This document shows positions 42,732 to 52,089 of a stretch of DNA of 64,000 nt, one piece after another; the first letter of the stretch is position 1, and each line of letters starts with the position of its first letter. A program made the position numbers and the translations under genes. Source of the DNA: Thermodesulfobacterium geofontis OPF15. Its GTDB lineage: Bacteria > Desulfobacterota > Thermodesulfobacteria > Thermodesulfobacteriales > Thermodesulfobacteriaceae. The notes under the pieces are model-generated. The model did no database searches and was not told the DNA's origin. It saw only the letters and a program-made list of their open reading frames with translations. The DNA lies in NCBI RefSeq assembly GCF_000215975.1, contig NC_015682.1, forward strand, positions 62,001 through 126,000, in the 5' to 3' direction.

Positions 42732-45727
42732 AACCCCTTTATCTTTCCATAAAAGGCTTTGGACCCTATCTCAAAGCTGAAATAAAAGAAGATGATTTTA
42801 AATTTCTAACAGAAAATAAACTTTTCTTAATCTCTGGAGAAATTGGGGCGGGTAAAACAACTATTTTTGATGCAATTGTCTATGCCCTCTACGGAGAAAG
42901 CACTATAGAAGGACGTAACCCAGCTGATCTTATTTCCCATTTTATTAAAAATAAACCTAATATAATTCCTGAAATTAATTTTAAATTTTTTTTAGATGGT
43001 AAAACTTATCAAATCATAAGACGTCCTTCCTTTAAAGGAAGGGCTGAAAATGTTTCTTTATGGATTGAAAATAAACTTTTTTCAGCAAAAAAAGAGGAAA
43101 TAAAAGCAAAAATAAAGGAACTTATAGGACTTGATGCCAAACAGTTCAAAAAAGTCTTTCTTATCCCTCAAGGAGAATATAGAAAAATACTAATTGCTAA
43201 GAAGGAAGAAAGAGAGAACCTTCTTGAGACTATCTTTGAAACTTTTCTTTTTTCTAATTTAGAAGATTTTTTAAAAAATAAAATAAAAGATTTAAAAGAA
43301 CTTTATCAGTCATTAAATGAAAGAGAAGAAGATTTAAAAAAAATTGCTCAAGTATCTAATTTTGAAGAACTAAAAAATAAAATCGAAGAACTTGAAAGAA
43401 AACAAAAGGATTTAGAAAACAAATTAAAATTTTATATCCTTAAAAAAGAAAAAATTGAAAAAGAAATAAAAGAAATAGAACATATTTTGCAACTTCAAAG
43501 AGAAATTAAAGAACTCTCGGAAAAATTTGAAAATCTTAAAAGTAAAGAAGAGGAAATTTGTATCAAAAAGGAAGTTTTAAAAAAATTAAAAATATTAAAA
43601 GAAAACCTAATTTTTTACGAAAATTTTGAAAAAATTAAAATTGAGTTAAAAAATAATCATCAAAAAAAGAAAAATTTAGCAAAAAATCTTTGCCAGATTG
43701 AAAAAATACTTGAATCACTTGAGATTGAAATTAAAGAGGTTTATCAAAAGGAAAAGGAAATAGAAAAAAAGAAACAGGAACTTCAAACTTTAAAAGAGTT
43801 AGAAAAACGTTTTGAAGAAAAAGAAATATTACACAAAAATTTGGAAAAAGTAGTTGAGCTTTTTCAAAAAAAGGCAAAAGAATTAGAGATTATCAAAGAA
43901 AAAATAAATACTTTAAAAAGGGAAGTAGAAAATGCTTTTGAAGAAAAAGACCAATTAAATAGAGCTACTTTTTTATTAAAAGAAAGAGAGATAATCACCG
44001 AATCACTCAAAGCCTTTGAAGAATATGAAAAATCAATATCAGAATTAAAAACAACTGAAAAAAAATTTAAAGAATTGAAAGCTTATTACGAAAATCTTGA
44101 GAATTTAAAAAGAGATTTAGAAATAAAAAATAGTGCCCAATATTTAGCAAAGTTTTTAAAAGAAGGAGAACCCTGCCCTGTTTGTGGCTCAATTTTTCAT
44201 CCCCATCCAATTAAAACCGGAAATTTTATAGAAGAATTAAAAAGAAGAGAAAAAGAACTTTTAGAAAAAAAAGAAGAATTAGAAAAGGAAGAAAAGAGGT
44301 TTTTTAGCTTACAAGCTAAAATAGAAAATCTTGAAGAAATTTTACAGAACAAGGATAAGGAAAAACTTAACAAAGATTTTGAAAATATAGAAAAGGAACT
44401 TTCTAATCTGCCCCAAAAATATTTTCAAAATCCTACAAAAAATTTTGATATACTTTCAGAAATAGAAAAAAAAATCAAAAATCTAAAAACTCAATTAAAT
44501 TATTTTGAAAATTTGGAAACAAAAAGAAGAGAGGAATTAGAAAACTTAAAAAAAGAGGAAGTAGCATTAAGAGAACGTTTAAATATTATTGAAGAACTTA
44601 TCAAAAATTATTCTTCTCAAGAATTTAAGTCAAAAATAGATTATTTAGAAAGGGAAATTAAAGAATGGGAAAATAAAAAGGGGGAATTGGAAAATAATAT
44701 TCGTCTTTTAAGAGAAGAAAAAATAAAAACTCAAACCCAATTAATAAATATAAAAGAATCAATAAAAAAAGATCTTCAGGAATACAAAAAGATTATTAAA
44801 AAATTGATTAGTCTAAAAAGAGAGGGCTTTCTAAGTTCTATAAATGATTTCAAAACTCAAGCTTCTACATTATCTAAAATAGAAGAAATTGAAGAGGAAA
44901 TTTCAGACTTTTTTAATGAATTGGAAAGAATTAAAGAGAGACTTAAAGAAGTTAAAAACAATTTAGAAATTTATAAAAAAAAATGGGAACCCTTAACTCA
45001 AAAAACCTTAGAAGAAGAAAAATTATATTCAGAATTAGAATTAAAAAAGAATGAAAAAAGACTTTTAGAAGAGGCTTTAGGAAATTTAAATAAAGATATA
45101 GGAAGAGTAGAAAAAGATATATTACATTTTCAAGAAATTTTAATAGCCTATGAAAAATTAATAAAAGATAAAAAATCTTTAGAAGATGAGTATCCATTCT
45201 TAGAGGCTTTATACAATATCATTGCTGGAAAAAATAAAAAAGGAGTTTCTTTCCATTCTTTTGTTCTTTCCCTTTTTGCCCAGCTTATTTTAAAAAGGGC
45301 TAATTTTTATTTTAAAGAATTTTCCTTTGGTAGATATAAATTTATAGAAGATGAAGTATTACAAAAAAAATTTATTTTAGAAGTTTTTGATCATTATACA
45401 GGGAGTAAAAGGGAGACAAAGACTCTTTCTGGAGGTGAATCCTTTTTAGCTACTCTTTCTTTAGCCCTTGGAACTTCAGATGTAATTTTATATTTATATA
45501 GGACCCGTCCTTTTGAATCCCTTTTTATTGACGAGGGTTTTGGAAGCCTTGATGAAAATACTCTTGAAAAAGTAGTTAACACCTTATTAAATTTAGCTCA
45601 TCATAGTGGAAGGATAATTGGAATTATATCTCATTTAAAGGAACTAAAAGATAAATTTCCTGTAGTTTTAGAGGTTTATAAAAATCAATTTTCAGGAAGT
45701 TATATAAAAATAAATAAAAACTTTTAA
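42728..45727 (+). CDS. sbcC: SbcC/Rad50-type DNA repair ATPase
   Basis: SbcC with SbcD forms the Mre11-Rad50-type nuclease acting on hairpins and DNA ends. The 999-residue protein has Walker [10 protein letters not shown], two long Lys/Glu-rich coiled coils, a central zinc hook Cys483-Pro-Val-Cys486, the ABC signature [16 protein letters not shown] and Walker [17 protein letters not shown]. Length is typical. Its partner sbcD is not adjacent: a candidate begins at 63831, about 18 kb away. The gene is coupled to smpB upstream and to mobA downstream by very short spacing. Confidence 0.94.
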   Translation: MKPLYLSIKGFGPYLKAEIKEDDFKFLTENKLFLISGEIGAGKTTIFDAIVYALYGESTIEGRNPADLISHFIKNKPNIIPEINFKFFLDGKTYQIIRRPSFKGRAENVSLWIENKLFSAKKEEIKAKIKELIGLDAKQFKKVFLIPQGEYRKILIAKKEERENLLETIFETFLFSNLEDFLKNKIKDLKELYQSLNEREEDLKKIAQVSNFEELKNKIEELERKQKDLENKLKFYILKKEKIEKEIKEIEHILQLQREIKELSEKFENLKSKEEEICIKKEVLKKLKILKENLIFYENFEKIKIELKNNHQKKKNLAKNLCQIEKILESLEIEIKEVYQKEKEIEKKKQELQTLKELEKRFEEKEILHKNLEKVVELFQKKAKELEIIKEKINTLKREVENAFEEKDQLNRATFLLKEREIITESLKAFEEYEKSISELKTTEKKFKELKAYYENLENLKRDLEIKNSAQYLAKFLKEGEPCPVCGSIFHPHPIKTGNFIEELKRREKELLEKKEELEKEEKRFFSLQAKIENLEEILQNKDKEKLNKDFENIEKELSNLPQKYFQNPTKNFDILSEIEKKIKNLKTQLNYFENLETKRREELENLKKEEVALRERLNIIEELIKNYSSQEFKSKIDYLEREIKEWENKKGELENNIRLLREEKIKTQTQLINIKESIKKDLQEYKKIIKKLISLKREGFLSSINDFKTQASTLSKIEEIEEEISDFFNELERIKERLKEVKNNLEIYKKKWEPLTQKTLEEEKLYSELELKKNEKRLLEEALGNLNKDIGRVEKDILHFQEILIAYEKLIKDKKSLEDEYPFLEALYNIIAGKNKKGVSFHSFVLSLFAQLILKRANFYFKEFSFGRYKFIEDEVLQKKFILEVFDHYTGSKRETKTLSGGESFLATLSLALGTSDVILYLYRTRPFESLFIDEGFGSLDENTLEKVVNTLLNLAHHSGRIIGIISHLKELKDKFPVVLEVYKNQFSGSYIKINKNF

Positions 45728-45728
45728 A

Positions 45729-46391
45729 ATGAGATTAAAACTGCTTATTTTAGCAGGAGGTAAAGGAAGTAGATTAGGAGGAAAAAAGGCCATTATACCA
45801 TTTTTTGGAAAACCTCTTATTTATTGGGTTTTTAAAAATCTAAAAGATCTTTCCTCTCCCATTTATATTTCAGTAAAAAATGAGACTCAAGAAGAAGAAA
45901 TTAAAAAAGAATTAATTAAAGAAAAAGTAGAATTTGACGAAATAATATTTATTAGAGATTTATATCCAGAAATTGAGGGGCCTTTGTCAGGTATAATTTC
46001 AGCTTTAAAACTTTTTTCAGAAGAATCTGCTTTTTTAGTGGCAGCAGTAGATCAACCCTTAATAAGTAAAAATTTTTTAAATTATTTAGATCTACTTTCT
46101 TATATTTTTTGCAATCAATTCGTAATAGTAAGTAAAGGAAGAGAAAAAATAAATCCCTTCCCCGGGGTCTATCCCTGTTCTTTGAAAGGAGAAATGGAAA
46201 CTTTCTTATTTAATTCCCCCAAAAAAAGCCTTTTTAGATTTTTTCAATATTTAACTACAAATCAAAGAATTTTTTTTATTGAAAATGATCAAAAAATAGA
46301 AACTGAAACATTTATAAATATTAATACCTTAGAAGATTTAAAAAGAGCAGAAATATGTTTTTACCAGAAGCTGAAGAACCAAAAAATGTAA
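45729..46391 (+). CDS. mobA: MobA-like molybdopterin nucleotidyltransferase
   Basis: A 220-residue NTP-transferase-fold protein with the signature LILAGGKGSRLGGKKAIIPFFGKPLI and the metal-binding VAAVDQPLIS block, matching MobA, which attaches GMP to molybdopterin for Mo/W enzymes. The C-terminal part is short and fits. It starts one base after the sbcC stop and overlaps the next gene by 37 bases. Other nucleotidyltransferases share the fold, so specificity is probable but not certain. Confidence 0.75.
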   Translation: MRLKLLILAGGKGSRLGGKKAIIPFFGKPLIYWVFKNLKDLSSPIYISVKNETQEEEIKKELIKEKVEFDEIIFIRDLYPEIEGPLSGIISALKLFSEESAFLVAAVDQPLISKNFLNYLDLLSYIFCNQFVIVSKGREKINPFPGVYPCSLKGEMETFLFNSPKKSLFRFFQYLTTNQRIFFIENDQKIETETFININTLEDLKRAEICFYQKLKNQKM

Positions 46392-47479
46392 AAATTTTAG
46401 TAGTTGACGACGATGCTTCTACTCGAGAAAACCTTAAAGAAATTCTTTCATTAGAAGGCTATCAAGTTTATACTGCTGAAAATGGAAAAGAGGCTTTAGA
46501 GATGTTATCTCATCTCAATCCAGATATAATGGTTGTTGATCTTTTTATGCCTGAATTAGATGGGATATCTCTATGTAAAATTGTAAAGAATAATACTGAA
46601 ACTGTAGATATAGGAATTATTTTAATCACTGCAGCTAATGATATAGATTCAAGAATTAAAGGGCTTGCAGGAGGAGCTGATGATTTTCTTAATAAACCTT
46701 TTCTTATTCCGGAGCTAAAGGCAAGAATAGCCTCTCTTTCTAAAATTAAAAAATATAGAGATTTTTTAAAAAATTATCAAAATCTGTTAGAAAGAGAAGT
46801 TGAAAAAAAGACCTCAGAACTTCAAAAACTTTACTTACAATTACAAATAGCTTACAATGAAATCAAAGATCTTTCCTTAGAGATAATTTATAGACTTGCT
46901 AAGGCTGCTGAATTTAAAGATGAATATACAGGTTTTCATATTCAAAGAATAGGTTTTTACTCTACAAAAATTGCAGAACATTTAGGATTAAGTAAAGAAC
47001 AAGTCGAACTTATAAAATATAGTTCCCCTTTACATGATATTGGCAAATTGAGAATTCCCGATCATATTCTATTAAAACCTGGTCCTCTTACTAAAGATGA
47101 ATGGGAAATAATGAAAACACATACTATTATGGGAGCAAAGATACTTGAAGGCTCAAAAATAAAATATCTAAAGGCTGCAGAAAAAATAGCACTTTTACAT
47201 CATGAAAAATGGGATGGAACTGGTTATCCTTATGGATTAAAAGGGAAAAAGATACCTCTTTTTGCAAGAATTGTATCCATCGCTGATGTTTTTGATGCTT
47301 TAACCTCTGATAGACCTTATAGAAAAGCCTTTTCTGTAGAGGAGGCTTTTGAAATTATTAAAAATGAATCAGGCAAACACTTTGATCCCGAATTAGTTGA
47401 GATATTTTTAAAAATTAAGGATGAAATTATAGAAATAAGAACTCTCTTCAAAGACGAAAAAAACAATTTAAGTTTTTAA
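46355..47479 (+). CDS. Response regulator with HD-GYP domain
   Basis: A 374-residue RpfG-type two-domain protein. Residues about 10-125 are a CheY-like receiver with the acidic pocket VDDD and phosphoacceptor Asp62 in VVDLFMPELDG. A coiled linker (about 130-175) leads to an HD-GYP domain with H227-D228 in LHDIGK and the motif HHEKWDGTGYP, expected to hydrolyse cyclic di-GMP. Kinase partner not seen. The ATG overlaps mobA by 37 bases, and its 3' end overlaps the convergent DUF72 gene by 12 bases. Whether it controls motility is not shown. Confidence 0.93.
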   Translation: MFLPEAEEPKNVKILVVDDDASTRENLKEILSLEGYQVYTAENGKEALEMLSHLNPDIMVVDLFMPELDGISLCKIVKNNTETVDIGIILITAANDIDSRIKGLAGGADDFLNKPFLIPELKARIASLSKIKKYRDFLKNYQNLLEREVEKKTSELQKLYLQLQIAYNEIKDLSLEIIYRLAKAAEFKDEYTGFHIQRIGFYSTKIAEHLGLSKEQVELIKYSSPLHDIGKLRIPDHILLKPGPLTKDEWEIMKTHTIMGAKILEGSKIKYLKAAEKIALLHHEKWDGTGYPYGLKGKKIPLFARIVSIADVFDALTSDRPYRKAFSVEEAFEIIKNESGKHFDPELVEIFLKIKDEIIEIRTLFKDEKNNLSF

Positions 47480-48196
47480 AATTTCTTTTAATCTCAAAGC
47501 ATTAGGAACAGCATAGCCTTCTGCTGTGTTATCAAAATAGATAAAAGCTGAATTAATTTTGAAAGTTTTTATTTTCTCAGCAAGCTTTTGAAGTTCCTCT
47601 TCCTCATAGCTTGACACATAAAGTTTTTTTGATCCATGAAGTCTAATGTATAAATAGTCTGTAGTTTGCACTTCATACCAAGAAGGATATTTTCCAGCAC
47701 AATCAGAAAAACATAAGCATACTTTATATTTTTTTAAAAGTTCTATAAACTCATCGTTATGAAAAGAAATATTTCTTATTTCTATAGTGTTAAGATAATC
47801 TGAAGGTAAAATCTTTAAAAATTTTTCTAAAGTTTCTTTATGATATTTAAAGGAGGGAGGTAACTGAAATAGAAGAATCTTCCCCTTTTCTTTTAAAGGA
47901 GATATAACTTTAAGAAAGTTATTTAAATCTTCTTCTACTTCTCTAAGTTTTTTTATATGAGTTATGGCTTTAGGAGCTTTAACAGAAAAAATAAAATCTT
48001 TGGGAGTCTCTTCATACCATTTTTTAAAAGTTTTTGCTGTTGGGATTTTATAGAAAGTAGCATTTATCTCTACAGTATTAAATTGTTGAGAATAAATTTT
48101 TAACCATTCTCTGGGTTTACTTTCAAAAGGGTATAAATAGCCTTTAAAAGAATAATAACTCCAGCCACAGGTTCCAATATAATACTTGACTTTCAT
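47468..48196 (-). CDS. DUF72 family protein
   Basis: A 242-residue TIM-barrel-like protein of the DUF72 family (YecE type). The family start YYIGTCGWSYYSFKGYLYPF, the block FNTVEINATFYKIPTAKTF and ISPLKEKGKILLFQLPPSFKY, and a conserved late FDNTAEGYAVPNA are present. Its function is unknown. It stands alone on the minus strand and its stop region overlaps the convergent HD-GYP gene by 12 bases; a short AAAGGAT ribosome-binding site precedes the ATG. Confidence 0.92.
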   Translation of the reverse strand: MKVKYYIGTCGWSYYSFKGYLYPFESKPREWLKIYSQQFNTVEINATFYKIPTAKTFKKWYEETPKDFIFSVKAPKAITHIKKLREVEEDLNNFLKVISPLKEKGKILLFQLPPSFKYHKETLEKFLKILPSDYLNTIEIRNISFHNDEFIELLKKYKVCLCFSDCAGKYPSWYEVQTTDYLYIRLHGSKKLYVSSYEEEELQKLAEKIKTFKINSAFIYFDNTAEGYAVPNALRLKEILKT

Positions 48197-48247
48197 ATCC
48201 TTTAAAGTAGAATATTTTTAAAAATTTTAAAGTGATTTTTTTAAATT

Positions 48248-48520
48248 TTGGTTAAAAATTTCAAAAATGAAAAGGATTTAAAACTCTTTATAAAAAGATT
48301 TTTAAAAGAAAATTTAAAAGGCCTTCCTCCAGAAAGTAAGATCGAGATTAAAGTTATTAAAATTAAACCAGCTGAGGTAATTTTAGAATTTCCCTTTTAT
48401 TCTGAAGGAAATTTAATAAGAGTAAACGAAGTAGATTTTTTGTTAAAAAATCTAATAGATCTTGGAATAAGGGCTCAAGTTAAATATATAGATGATGTGG
48501 GAATCTTTGAGGAAAATTAA
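48248..48520 (+). CDS. Small unknown protein upstream of mqnB
   Basis: I do not recognise this 90-residue protein. It starts with TTG (no ATG is available in frame), has a basic helical N-terminal half and an alternating beta-strand C-terminal half (KIEIKVIKIKPAEVILEF, VNEVDFLLKNLIDLG), with no cysteine and no membrane segment. No ribosome-binding site is visible. Codon use looks like the surrounding genes. It ends two bases before mqnB, so cotranscription with the futalosine genes is likely. An adaptor or enzyme-associated role cannot be stated. Confidence 0.5.
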   Translation: MVKNFKNEKDLKLFIKRFLKENLKGLPPESKIEIKVIKIKPAEVILEFPFYSEGNLIRVNEVDFLLKNLIDLGIRAQVKYIDDVGIFEEN

Positions 48521-48522
48521 AA

Positions 48523-49149
48523 ATGCATAAACTAACAGTTTTTGTTCCTTCTGAATTAGAAGCAGAGGTTTTAAAAGATCTTGATTTAGATTTGCAAATT
48601 ATTGGAATTGGCCCAATTGAATCTGCTTTATCTTCCTATGAAATTTTACTAAACAAAAAAACTAATTTAGTTTTTTTAACTGGTTGGGCTGGAGCCTATC
48701 CAGAAACTGAGTTAGATATAGGAGATATAGTAGTAGCAACTCAAGAAATATTTGCTGATTTTGGAAGAAAATATAAAACTCACTATGCTTCTTTCCCTGA
48801 AAATTTAAAAGTTTGCAATAGTTGTTCTTTAAACCATGCTTTTACTGAGAAAGTTATTCAACTTTTAGAAGACTTTGATTTAACTCCTGTTGTTGGGAGT
48901 TTTTCTACTGTATGTTCAGCAACTTATGATTTAAATAGAGCTTATTTTATAAAGGAAAAATTTGATGTTATAGCAGAAAACATGGAAGGTTTTGGAGTTG
49001 CTAAAGCTTGTGAAAAATTAAAGGTTCATATGGTTGAAATAAGAGTGATAAGTAACCTTCTTTCTCAACCAGAAAAGGAGTGGGATAAAACAAAGGCTTC
49101 GGAAGTTTTAAAAAAGGTTTGGGAATGCTTAGTGAAAAATTGGAGATAG
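48523..49149 (+). CDS. mqnB: Futalosine hydrolase MqnB
   Basis: MqnB cleaves futalosine to dehypoxanthine futalosine and hypoxanthine in the alternative menaquinone pathway. The 208-residue protein is a nucleoside-phosphorylase-fold hydrolase: IGIGPIESALSSYEIL, LTGWAGAYPETELDIGDIVVAT, and the catalytic ENMEGFGVAKAC and EIRVISNL blocks. Pairing with mqnD makes MqnB more likely than a generic nucleosidase (MTAN). It overlaps the next gene by 25 bases. Confidence 0.9.
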   Translation: MHKLTVFVPSELEAEVLKDLDLDLQIIGIGPIESALSSYEILLNKKTNLVFLTGWAGAYPETELDIGDIVVATQEIFADFGRKYKTHYASFPENLKVCNSCSLNHAFTEKVIQLLEDFDLTPVVGSFSTVCSATYDLNRAYFIKEKFDVIAENMEGFGVAKACEKLKVHMVEIRVISNLLSQPEKEWDKTKASEVLKKVWECLVKNWR

Positions 49150-49952
49150 CTCTTTCTCCTTGTCCTAATGATGTTTTTATAGTTTCAGGAATAATTCTTA
49201 AAAAAATTAAATCTCCTTTTGAGGTTAATTTTTATTTTGAAGATATAGAAACTTTAAATAATTTAGCTATAAAAAGAGTTTTTCCAATAATTAAAGCTTC
49301 TTTTGCTATATGGAATTTTATCTTTTCTGATTATGAGCTTTTACCTGTTGGCTCTGCCCTTGGATTTAGTGTAGGCCCCTTACTTGTAGGATTAAAATCC
49401 TATTCAATTGAAGATTTTAGCAAATTAAAAATTGCTATCCCTGGAAAATATACTACTGCTCATATGCTTTTTAATTTTTATTATCAAGATAAAATAGAAA
49501 AAATCTTCGTAAAATATGACCAAGTAATTCCCTTCTTATTAGAAGGTAAAACTGAACTTGGGATTCTTATTCATGAAGGAAGATTTTTGTACTATAAATA
49601 TGGTTTACATAAAATTTTAGATCTGGGAGAATATTGGGAAAAAATTACTAAAGCCCCTCTTCCCTTAGGAGGATTTTTTATTAAAAAAGCCTTATCAAAA
49701 AAAATTAAAAACGAAATTGTTAATCTTTTTAGAAAAAGTATTAATTGGGCTAAAAATAATTGGGGAGAGGTTTTTCCTTTATTAAAAAATTATGCTCAAG
49801 AAATGGAAGAAGAAATTATTAAAAAACATGTTGATACCTATGTAAATGAGTATACCTATGAATTAAAAGATTTTGCTTTAGAAGGCTTGACAATTTTAAA
49901 GGACTTCTTAAATATTAAAAAATCTTTAAAAGATCTCATTTGGGGAATTTAA
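49125..49952 (+). CDS. mqnD: 1,4-dihydroxy-6-naphthoate synthase MqnD
   Basis: MqnD converts cyclic dehypoxanthine futalosine to 1,4-dihydroxy-6-naphthoate in the futalosine pathway. The 275-residue protein is a periplasmic-binding-like fold with [15 protein letters not shown], the [20 protein letters not shown] loop, [11 protein letters not shown] and the active-site His block [11 protein letters not shown] take the ATG that follows AAAGG at good distance; a TTG two codons upstream seems less likely. Start overlaps the mqnB end by 25 bases, so the two enzymes are coupled. Confidence 0.93.
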   Translation: MLSEKLEIALSPCPNDVFIVSGIILKKIKSPFEVNFYFEDIETLNNLAIKRVFPIIKASFAIWNFIFSDYELLPVGSALGFSVGPLLVGLKSYSIEDFSKLKIAIPGKYTTAHMLFNFYYQDKIEKIFVKYDQVIPFLLEGKTELGILIHEGRFLYYKYGLHKILDLGEYWEKITKAPLPLGGFFIKKALSKKIKNEIVNLFRKSINWAKNNWGEVFPLLKNYAQEMEEEIIKKHVDTYVNEYTYELKDFALEGLTILKDFLNIKKSLKDLIWGI

Positions 49953-49956
49953 TTTT

Positions 49957-50658
49957 ATGGAATTATGGAAAGTATTTTTACAAACTGGATATGTGGGAAA
50001 ATTTGTTCTTTTAATATTACTTATTATGAGTATTCAAAGCTGGTATATAATTATCGCAAATTATTTCAGATATAAAGCTTTTAAAAATCTTCTCTACGAG
50101 ATAGATTCATTAATAAAAAAGACTAAAGATTTATCCTCTTTAATAAAAGAAACTAAAGAAATGGAAGCTCATCTTTTAGGGCATAGCATAAAAAAAATTG
50201 TAGCTTCTTTTGGAGAAATTTATGAAAATTATTTTGAAAAAAGGGATGAATCTAAAAATTTTAATTTAGAAATAGCTCTTAATTTAGCTGAAAAAGAACT
50301 TATAGAAAAAGCTTTAATAGAGCAAGAAAATATCATTATGAAATTAAGTAAAGGGTTAGGAGTTCTTGCTACAGTAGGAAATGTAGCACCATTTATAGGT
50401 CTTTTTGGAACTGTTTGGGGTATAATGAAAGCCTTTCATGACATTGGCTTAAAAGGTAGCGCAAGTTTAGCAACTGTTGCACCAGGAATTGCAGAAGCTC
50501 TTATTAATACAGCTATGGGGCTTTTTTGTGCTATTCCTGCAGTAATAGCCTATAATTATTATCTTTTAAAAAAAGAAGAAACTTCTAAGACTCTTGAGAT
50601 TCTCTTTAAAAGAATTCTTCTTATTTTGAAAAGGGGTTTTATTTCTTACAAAATTTAA
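49957..50658 (+). CDS. tolQ: TolQ/ExbB/MotA-type proton channel protein
   Basis: A 233-residue membrane protein with three hydrophobic segments: [19 protein letters not shown] near the N-terminus, and two later ones around [21 protein letters not shown] and [25 protein letters not shown], which carry the conserved channel residues of the TolQ/ExbB family. Such proteins pair with TolR or ExbD to use the proton-motive force for envelope work. No TolR/ExbD-type gene is adjacent; the next gene, 79 bases on, is trxA. bamD nearby may hint at an outer-membrane role. TolQ versus ExbB cannot be decided. Confidence 0.85.
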   Translation: MELWKVFLQTGYVGKFVLLILLIMSIQSWYIIIANYFRYKAFKNLLYEIDSLIKKTKDLSSLIKETKEMEAHLLGHSIKKIVASFGEIYENYFEKRDESKNFNLEIALNLAEKELIEKALIEQENIIMKLSKGLGVLATVGNVAPFIGLFGTVWGIMKAFHDIGLKGSASLATVAPGIAEALINTAMGLFCAIPAVIAYNYYLLKKEETSKTLEILFKRILLILKRGFISYKI

Positions 50659-50737
50659 ATATTAATTGAAGTTTGTAAAAATTGTATTAAATTAATTTTT
50701 TTAAAGGTTTTTATATTTTGAGGAGGGAGGGGCTATA

Positions 50738-51064
50738 ATGGCAACTTGTATAGTAACTGATCAAAATTTTGAAAAAGAGGTTTTAAAATCAGAGGTTCCT
50801 GTATTAGTAGATTTTTGGGCAGCATGGTGTGGACCATGTAAAGTTATTGCACCCATTATTGACGAGATAGCAGAAGAATTAGAAGGGAAAGTAAAGGTTT
50901 GCAAAATAAATGTTGATGAAAATCCTATAACACCTGGTAAATACGGAATAAGGGCTATCCCTACTTTAATTATTTTTAAAAAGGGAGAACCAATAGAGGT
51001 TATCGTTGGAGCAGTATCAAAAAGTGTAATTTTAAATGCCTTAAATAAAGCATTATCTTCTTAA
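50738..51064 (+). CDS. trxA: Thioredoxin
   Basis: Thioredoxin reduces protein disulphides in the cytoplasm. The 108-residue protein has the canonical active site Cys31-Gly-Pro-Cys34 in [10 protein letters not shown], the buried Asp in VLVDFW, the cis-Pro in [10 protein letters not shown] and no signal peptide. A very strong AGGAGGGAGG ribosome-binding site precedes the ATG. The 79 bases before it hold only AT-rich sequence in which I see no clear promoter. bamD follows in 11 bases. Confidence 0.96.
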   Translation: MATCIVTDQNFEKEVLKSEVPVLVDFWAAWCGPCKVIAPIIDEIAEELEGKVKVCKINVDENPITPGKYGIRAIPTLIIFKKGEPIEVIVGAVSKSVILNALNKALSS

Positions 51065-51075
51065 ATTTTTATGAG

Positions 51076-51858
51076 ATGAATTTTTTTGATTTTATTAAAA
51101 AATCTTTTTTAATTATTTTTTTATTTTTTATTGCGATCTCTTTAAATTCTTGCGGGACCCTTTCAAAAATTTCATCTGGTATAGAAACTCAATTTTCTGA
51201 AGCTTTTGGGAAAAAGAAGAAGAAAGAAGAAGAACCTATACTTATTGAACTTTTAAGAGATGCAGAAAAAAATTTTGCTAAAGGAAATTATGAAAAAGCT
51301 TATGAAACTTACAAAGAAATAAGAGATAAGTTCCCAGGTTCTCCGCAAGCTGTTCTTGCTCAATTAAGAATGGCAGATTCAAAATTCTGGCAAGAAGATT
51401 ATTTAGAAGCTATAGCTCTTTATGAGGAGTTTGAAAAATTTTATCCAAATAATGAAGCAATACCTTATGTAATTTATCAAATAGGAACCTGTTATTATAA
51501 GATGAAACGTTCTTATGATAGAGATCAAAGTTATACAGAAAAAGCTATCTCTACTTATCAAAGACTATTACAAAACTTTCCTGATAGTCCCTATAGAGCT
51601 GAAGCAGAAAAGAGGATTAAAGAACTTAGAGAGCTTTTAGCTCAACATGAATTGTACATAGCTAAATTTTATTATAAGATTAAGTATTATAGAGGTGCAT
51701 ACCAAAGAATTCTTTACATTATAAATAACTATCCCGAGACTTATGCTTCAAAGGAAGCCCAAAAACTTGTATTAACTTATTATCAGAAAGCCCTTTTAGA
51801 AACTAAAGAATTTGCAGAGGGAACTAAAAAAGATTTTTGGGGGGATAAGGTTCCTTAA
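51076..51858 (+). CDS. bamD: Outer membrane assembly lipoprotein BamD
   Basis: BamD is a TPR lipoprotein of the BAM complex that inserts outer-membrane beta-barrels. The 260-residue protein has a lipoprotein signal peptide with lipobox ending LNSC (Cys26), then repeated TPR-like helices with the family features EKNFAKGNYEKAYETYKEIRDKFPGSP, LAQLRMADSKFWQEDYLEAIALYEEF and NFPDSPYRAEAEKRI. Length is about normal (E. coli 245). It ends adjacent to the convergent zinc-ribbon gene. It shows a double-membrane cell. Confidence 0.88.
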   Translation: MNFFDFIKKSFLIIFLFFIAISLNSCGTLSKISSGIETQFSEAFGKKKKKEEEPILIELLRDAEKNFAKGNYEKAYETYKEIRDKFPGSPQAVLAQLRMADSKFWQEDYLEAIALYEEFEKFYPNNEAIPYVIYQIGTCYYKMKRSYDRDQSYTEKAISTYQRLLQNFPDSPYRAEAEKRIKELRELLAQHELYIAKFYYKIKYYRGAYQRILYIINNYPETYASKEAQKLVLTYYQKALLETKEFAEGTKKDFWGDKVP

Positions 51859-52089
51859 TTATTCTTCGTAAGTAAATTCTATCTCTTCTTTTTTTTCTTT
51901 AGCTTCTTTCTCTGTTTCAAATGTTTCAAGGATAGATCTTTCCTTAAAATCATCTGCAGTTAAAAAGGGCTTAGAAGCTGAGGGAGGAAAATATCCTAAT
52001 TTTTCAAGCACCATACCCATATCAGATCCGCATTTAGGACAAATTTTAATTTCTTCAGAAAAAATATAATTACATTTTAGACATTTCAT
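51859..52089 (-). CDS. Small zinc-ribbon protein downstream of secA
   Basis: A 76-residue protein with an N-terminal zinc ribbon, [21 protein letters not shown] (CxxC twice), and a charged Lys/Glu-rich C-terminus with no cysteine. No named family is recognised; it resembles small rubrerythrin-like or FmdB-like ribbons. Its ATG lies inside the last 20 bases of secA in another frame, so translation is probably coupled to SecA. It ends back to back with bamD, without a gap. Confidence 0.65.
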   Translation of the reverse strand: MKCLKCNYIFSEEIKICPKCGSDMGMVLEKLGYFPPSASKPFLTADDFKERSILETFETEKEAKEKKEEIEFTYEE

